Shown here: piece by piece, positions 7,286 through 9,810 of the stretch | Layout of the letters: each line of letters starts with the position of its first letter | Position numbering within the stretch: the stretch's first letter is position 1 | DNA from: JBIOWF01 sp044868295 | GTDB taxonomy: Bacteria; Actinomycetota; Actinomycetes; Streptosporangiales; Streptosporangiaceae | NCBI GenBank assembly: GCA_044868295.1 | Contig: JBIOWF010000222.1 | Span: 1-9,810 of the forward strand | Direction: 5' to 3' | Length of the DNA: 9,810 nucleotides | The notes under the pieces: generated by a model | Told to the model about the DNA's origin: nothing | The model's database searches: none | Seen by the model: the letters and a program-made list of their open reading frames with translations, nothing else | Made by a program: the position numbers and the translations under genes

Positions 7286-9532
7286 CGGCACCTGGGCGCG
7301 GGCCGCGCGGCGGGCGGGGATCAGGGCCACCAGGAGGGCCGCGCCGATCGAGATCAGGACGGCGGCCGCGAGCACGCCGGGCGTCGGGGCGCGGCCGATC
7401 CCGGCTCCGACGCCGCTGCCCCGGCCTTCCAGATCGATCAGCGCCGACGACAGCAACGCCCCCGCGAGAGCGCCGAGCAACACACCGACCACCGCCGCGA
7501 GACCGGTGCCGGTCACCAGGGTGGCCATGACCTGCCGCGGGGTAAGCCCCATGGCCTTCAGCACGGCCAGATCGAGCACGTGGTCACGCAGGCCCAGAGC
7601 GCTCGCGGTGAGCAGGTTCGCCAGGCCGATGAGGGCCAGCACCCCGACCAGCGCGACGATGATCAAACGGATCACCGACAGCCGGTCGGCGGGGTTGACC
7701 GACTGCGTGACCTCCAGCGACTGTGCCTGCAGGCGGGCCCGCACCTGCGCCGGGTCGGCCCCCGGACGGAGCACGAGGCTGTAGAACTGCGGCGGCACCG
7801 CGTCCTTGGCCGCGAGAGTGTCGATGCCGAACGAGAGCACCTCGCCGTCATGCTCGGGCTCCACCACCCGGCCGACGATCCGGACGATCAGCGGCGTGCC
7901 GCCGATCGTCATCCGGACCCGGTCGCCGATCCGGACGTCCAGCAGGTCGAGCAGGCCCTGCCCGGCCACGGCCTCACCGCGGTCGCGGAACATCCTGCCT
8001 TCGACCACGGGGAACGGATAGGGGTCGCGGGAGAGGCCGAGCGCCCGCGTCCGCACGGTCCTGGTCTGCCACGGGACCAGCGCGTCCAGCTCGGCGCCGG
8101 GATAGGCGGCGAGCACGTCCGGATCCGCCGTCACCCGCCTGCGCGCCTCCTCGGCGGTCAACTCTCCCGGCCGTACGGCGAGGGCGGCCGCCTGACCGAC
8201 CCGTTCCGGATGGTGGCTGAAGTCGTCGAGCGTCGCCCAGGCGCCCAGCCCGATCGTGATCATCATCATGGGTACGGCCATGCCGAACACCGTGAGAAAC
8301 GCGGGCATGCGCCGGGTGAAGGCGTCACGGGTGCCGAGGACGAGCGCCGGCGGCAGCCGTACGAGCAGGGCGAGCCGGGCCAGCCGCGACAGGTGGCCGC
8401 GCGGCGGCGCGGCCGGAGCCGCGGGGATCGGCGGTGTGCGGCCGCCCCGCCACGCGGGGAGCCAGACCGCGAACAGGACGACCAGCGCCGTGCCCGCGGC
8501 GATGGCGACGAACGGCCCCGGGGAGAGCGGCACGACGACCGTGTCCGACAGCGCGTAGATCGTGATCAGCCGCCCCGCGATCAGCCCCAGTGCGATGCCG
8601 AGCAGGCCGAGCGACCCGTGCTCGGCGACGAGCATGCGGGTGATCTGCCCCCGGGTGAATCCCAGCGACTTGAGCGTGGCGATGTCGCGGAGCTGCGCGA
8701 GCACCCGGCCGCCGGTCGCGTTGGCGAGGGCGAGCGCGGCGGCCACCAGACCCGCGGCGCCGAAAAGCGCCAGCAGCAGCCCGAGGAGCCGGTTGTCGAG
8801 CTCCATCGACGCGCGCACCTCGCGCCATGTGGCGACCCGCTGGACCTGGTTGTGGAGCGTGACGACGGCCTGCTGGACGACGAGGTCGGTGTCGCCGTCG
8901 TCGGCGAGCCGGAGCCCGGTGACGGTCTCGGTGCGGCCGAGCGCGGGCTCGACCAGGCTGAGGGTCTGCGACAGCGTCCAGGCCAGGCCCGGCGTCCATT
9001 CGGGGTAGAAGCCCTGGTCACCGCTCTCCGCCAGGCCGGCCACGACCAGGTTGTGGGTGGCGCCGTTCAGGCCGGTCACGGCGAAGGGGCTGCCCGGTCG
9101 CAGGCCCAGCGCCTGGGCGAACGACCGCTCGACGACGACGCCGTCCGGGTAGCGGACGTCCAGCCAGCGCCCGTCCCTCAGCAGGGGCCGGGCCACGCCC
9201 GGGAGCACGGCGGGCGTCTCCTGGAGAGCGATCGAGACCTTGCGCCCGTGGTCGACCAGGGTGGCCGGCGCGCTGCGGTATGGCCCGGCGACGTCGGTGA
9301 CCCCGTCCAGCCCGCGCAGCGCGGTGACGTCCGGCGCGTCCTTGGTGTGAATCCACACGTGCGCGCCGTTTCCCCGGGTGAACAGCCCGCGCCACGGGTT
9401 GGTCCCGTCCTCCAGGAGGGTGGCCGCGGTGATGAGCGCGGTGACGATCCCCGCGACGGTGAGGACGGTCAGCGCCACCTGGACCCCGCGAGCCCGAAGG
9501 TCGGCCCGGACCCATCGAGCCTCGGCCCTCAC
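7271..9532 (-). CDS. FtsX/MacB-type ABC transporter permease with two FtsX domains
   Basis: The product has 753 residues. GTG at 9532-9530 follows AAGGAGA with good spacing, while the ATG at 9552 opens a frame that stops after five codons. Predicted membrane segments are at about 18-40, 248-271, 304-328, 339-361, 411-432, 620-646, 670-699 and 719-742. Two large extracytoplasmic domains (about 41-245 and 433-618) follow the first and fifth segments. This is the duplicated eight-helix layout of large actinobacterial FtsX-family permeases. The family's cytoplasmic coupling motifs are both present: LRDIATLKSLGFTRGQI at 281-297 and LDLAVLKAMGLTPRQV at 653-668. Such permeases usually use ATP-driven conformational change to move lipids, lipoproteins, peptides or drugs or to signal to cell-wall enzymes; the substrate here is unknown. 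It lies 27 bases downstream of its ATPase gene and is clearly in one operon with it. The gene ends in the repeat array shared with the convergent treS terminator. Confidence 0.93.
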   Translation of the reverse strand: MRAEARWVRADLRARGVQVALTVLTVAGIVTALITAATLLEDGTNPWRGLFTRGNGAHVWIHTKDAPDVTALRGLDGVTDVAGPYRSAPATLVDHGRKVSIALQETPAVLPGVARPLLRDGRWLDVRYPDGVVVERSFAQALGLRPGSPFAVTGLNGATHNLVVAGLAESGDQGFYPEWTPGLAWTLSQTLSLVEPALGRTETVTGLRLADDGDTDLVVQQAVVTLHNQVQRVATWREVRASMELDNRLLGLLLALFGAAGLVAAALALANATGGRVLAQLRDIATLKSLGFTRGQITRMLVAEHGSLGLLGIALGLIAGRLITIYALSDTVVVPLSPGPFVAIAAGTALVVLFAVWLPAWRGGRTPPIPAAPAAPPRGHLSRLARLALLVRLPPALVLGTRDAFTRRMPAFLTVFGMAVPMMMITIGLGAWATLDDFSHHPERVGQAAALAVRPGELTAEEARRRVTADPDVLAAYPGAELDALVPWQTRTVRTRALGLSRDPYPFPVVEGRMFRDRGEAVAGQGLLDLLDVRIGDRVRMTIGGTPLIVRIVGRVVEPEHDGEVLSFGIDTLAAKDAVPPQFYSLVLRPGADPAQVRARLQAQSLEVTQSVNPADRLSVIRLIIVALVGVLALIGLANLLTASALGLRDHVLDLAVLKAMGLTPRQVMATLVTGTGLAAVVGVLLGALAGALLSSALIDLEGRGSGVGAGIGRAPTPGVLAAAVLISIGAALLVALIPARRAARAQVPITAR

Positions 9533-9559
9533 CGTCTCTCCTTCATGATCACGTGGGTC

Positions 9560-9810
<251 letters not shown>

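Overview
The window is high-GC DNA with strongly G/C-biased third codon positions, GTG as well as ATG starts, and a mycobacterial-type trehalose synthase. This points to an actinobacterium. A Streptosporangiales-like host is a guess that the sequence alone cannot confirm.

Layout from left to right. (1) Minus strand, 1-1540, C-terminus cut by the window edge: a CgeB-type glycosyltransferase with an N-terminal coiled coil, an Ala/Ser/Gly minisatellite insert, and the beginning of what looks like a fused GT2 domain. (2) A 333-bp divergent intergenic region carrying six tandem copies of a 23-bp repeat. (3) Plus strand, 1874-3160: a solitary AAA-type ATPase of the DUF4143 family with a PD-(D/E)xK-like C-terminus. 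Its codon use is less G/C-biased than that of its neighbours. (4) Plus strand, 3292-5112: an asparagine-synthetase-like ATP-pyrophosphatase whose glutaminase half is remodelled. (5) Plus strand, 5323-7122: treS, maltose/trehalose interconverting synthase, with three 36-bp palindromic repeats in its N-terminal extension. (6) A bidirectional terminator embedded in a repeat array that duplicates the last codons of the next gene. (7) Minus strand, 9532-7271 and 9810-9560: an FtsX/MacB-type ABC permease and the end of its ATPase, an operon convergent to treS.

The genes do not form one evident pathway. The ABC pair is a self-contained export or lipoprotein-type module. TreS acts in trehalose/maltose/alpha-glucan metabolism but lacks its usual partners (maltokinase, GlgE) here. 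The CgeB-like protein and the asparagine-synthetase-like protein are both of kinds often found in accessory surface-glycan or specialised-metabolite loci, but the ATPase and a repeat array separate them.

The most distinctive property is repetitive DNA. Tandem repeats of several unrelated unit lengths (15, 23, 36, about 41/27 bp, plus a C5A run and a GCGACG-like low-complexity stretch) lie in three consecutive types of site: inside genes, upstream of a gene, and at a 3' end. The palindromic 36-bp repeats in treS and the 23-bp iteron-like array are the best candidates for something undescribed. I found no tRNA, rRNA, CRISPR array, transposase or complete insertion sequence.
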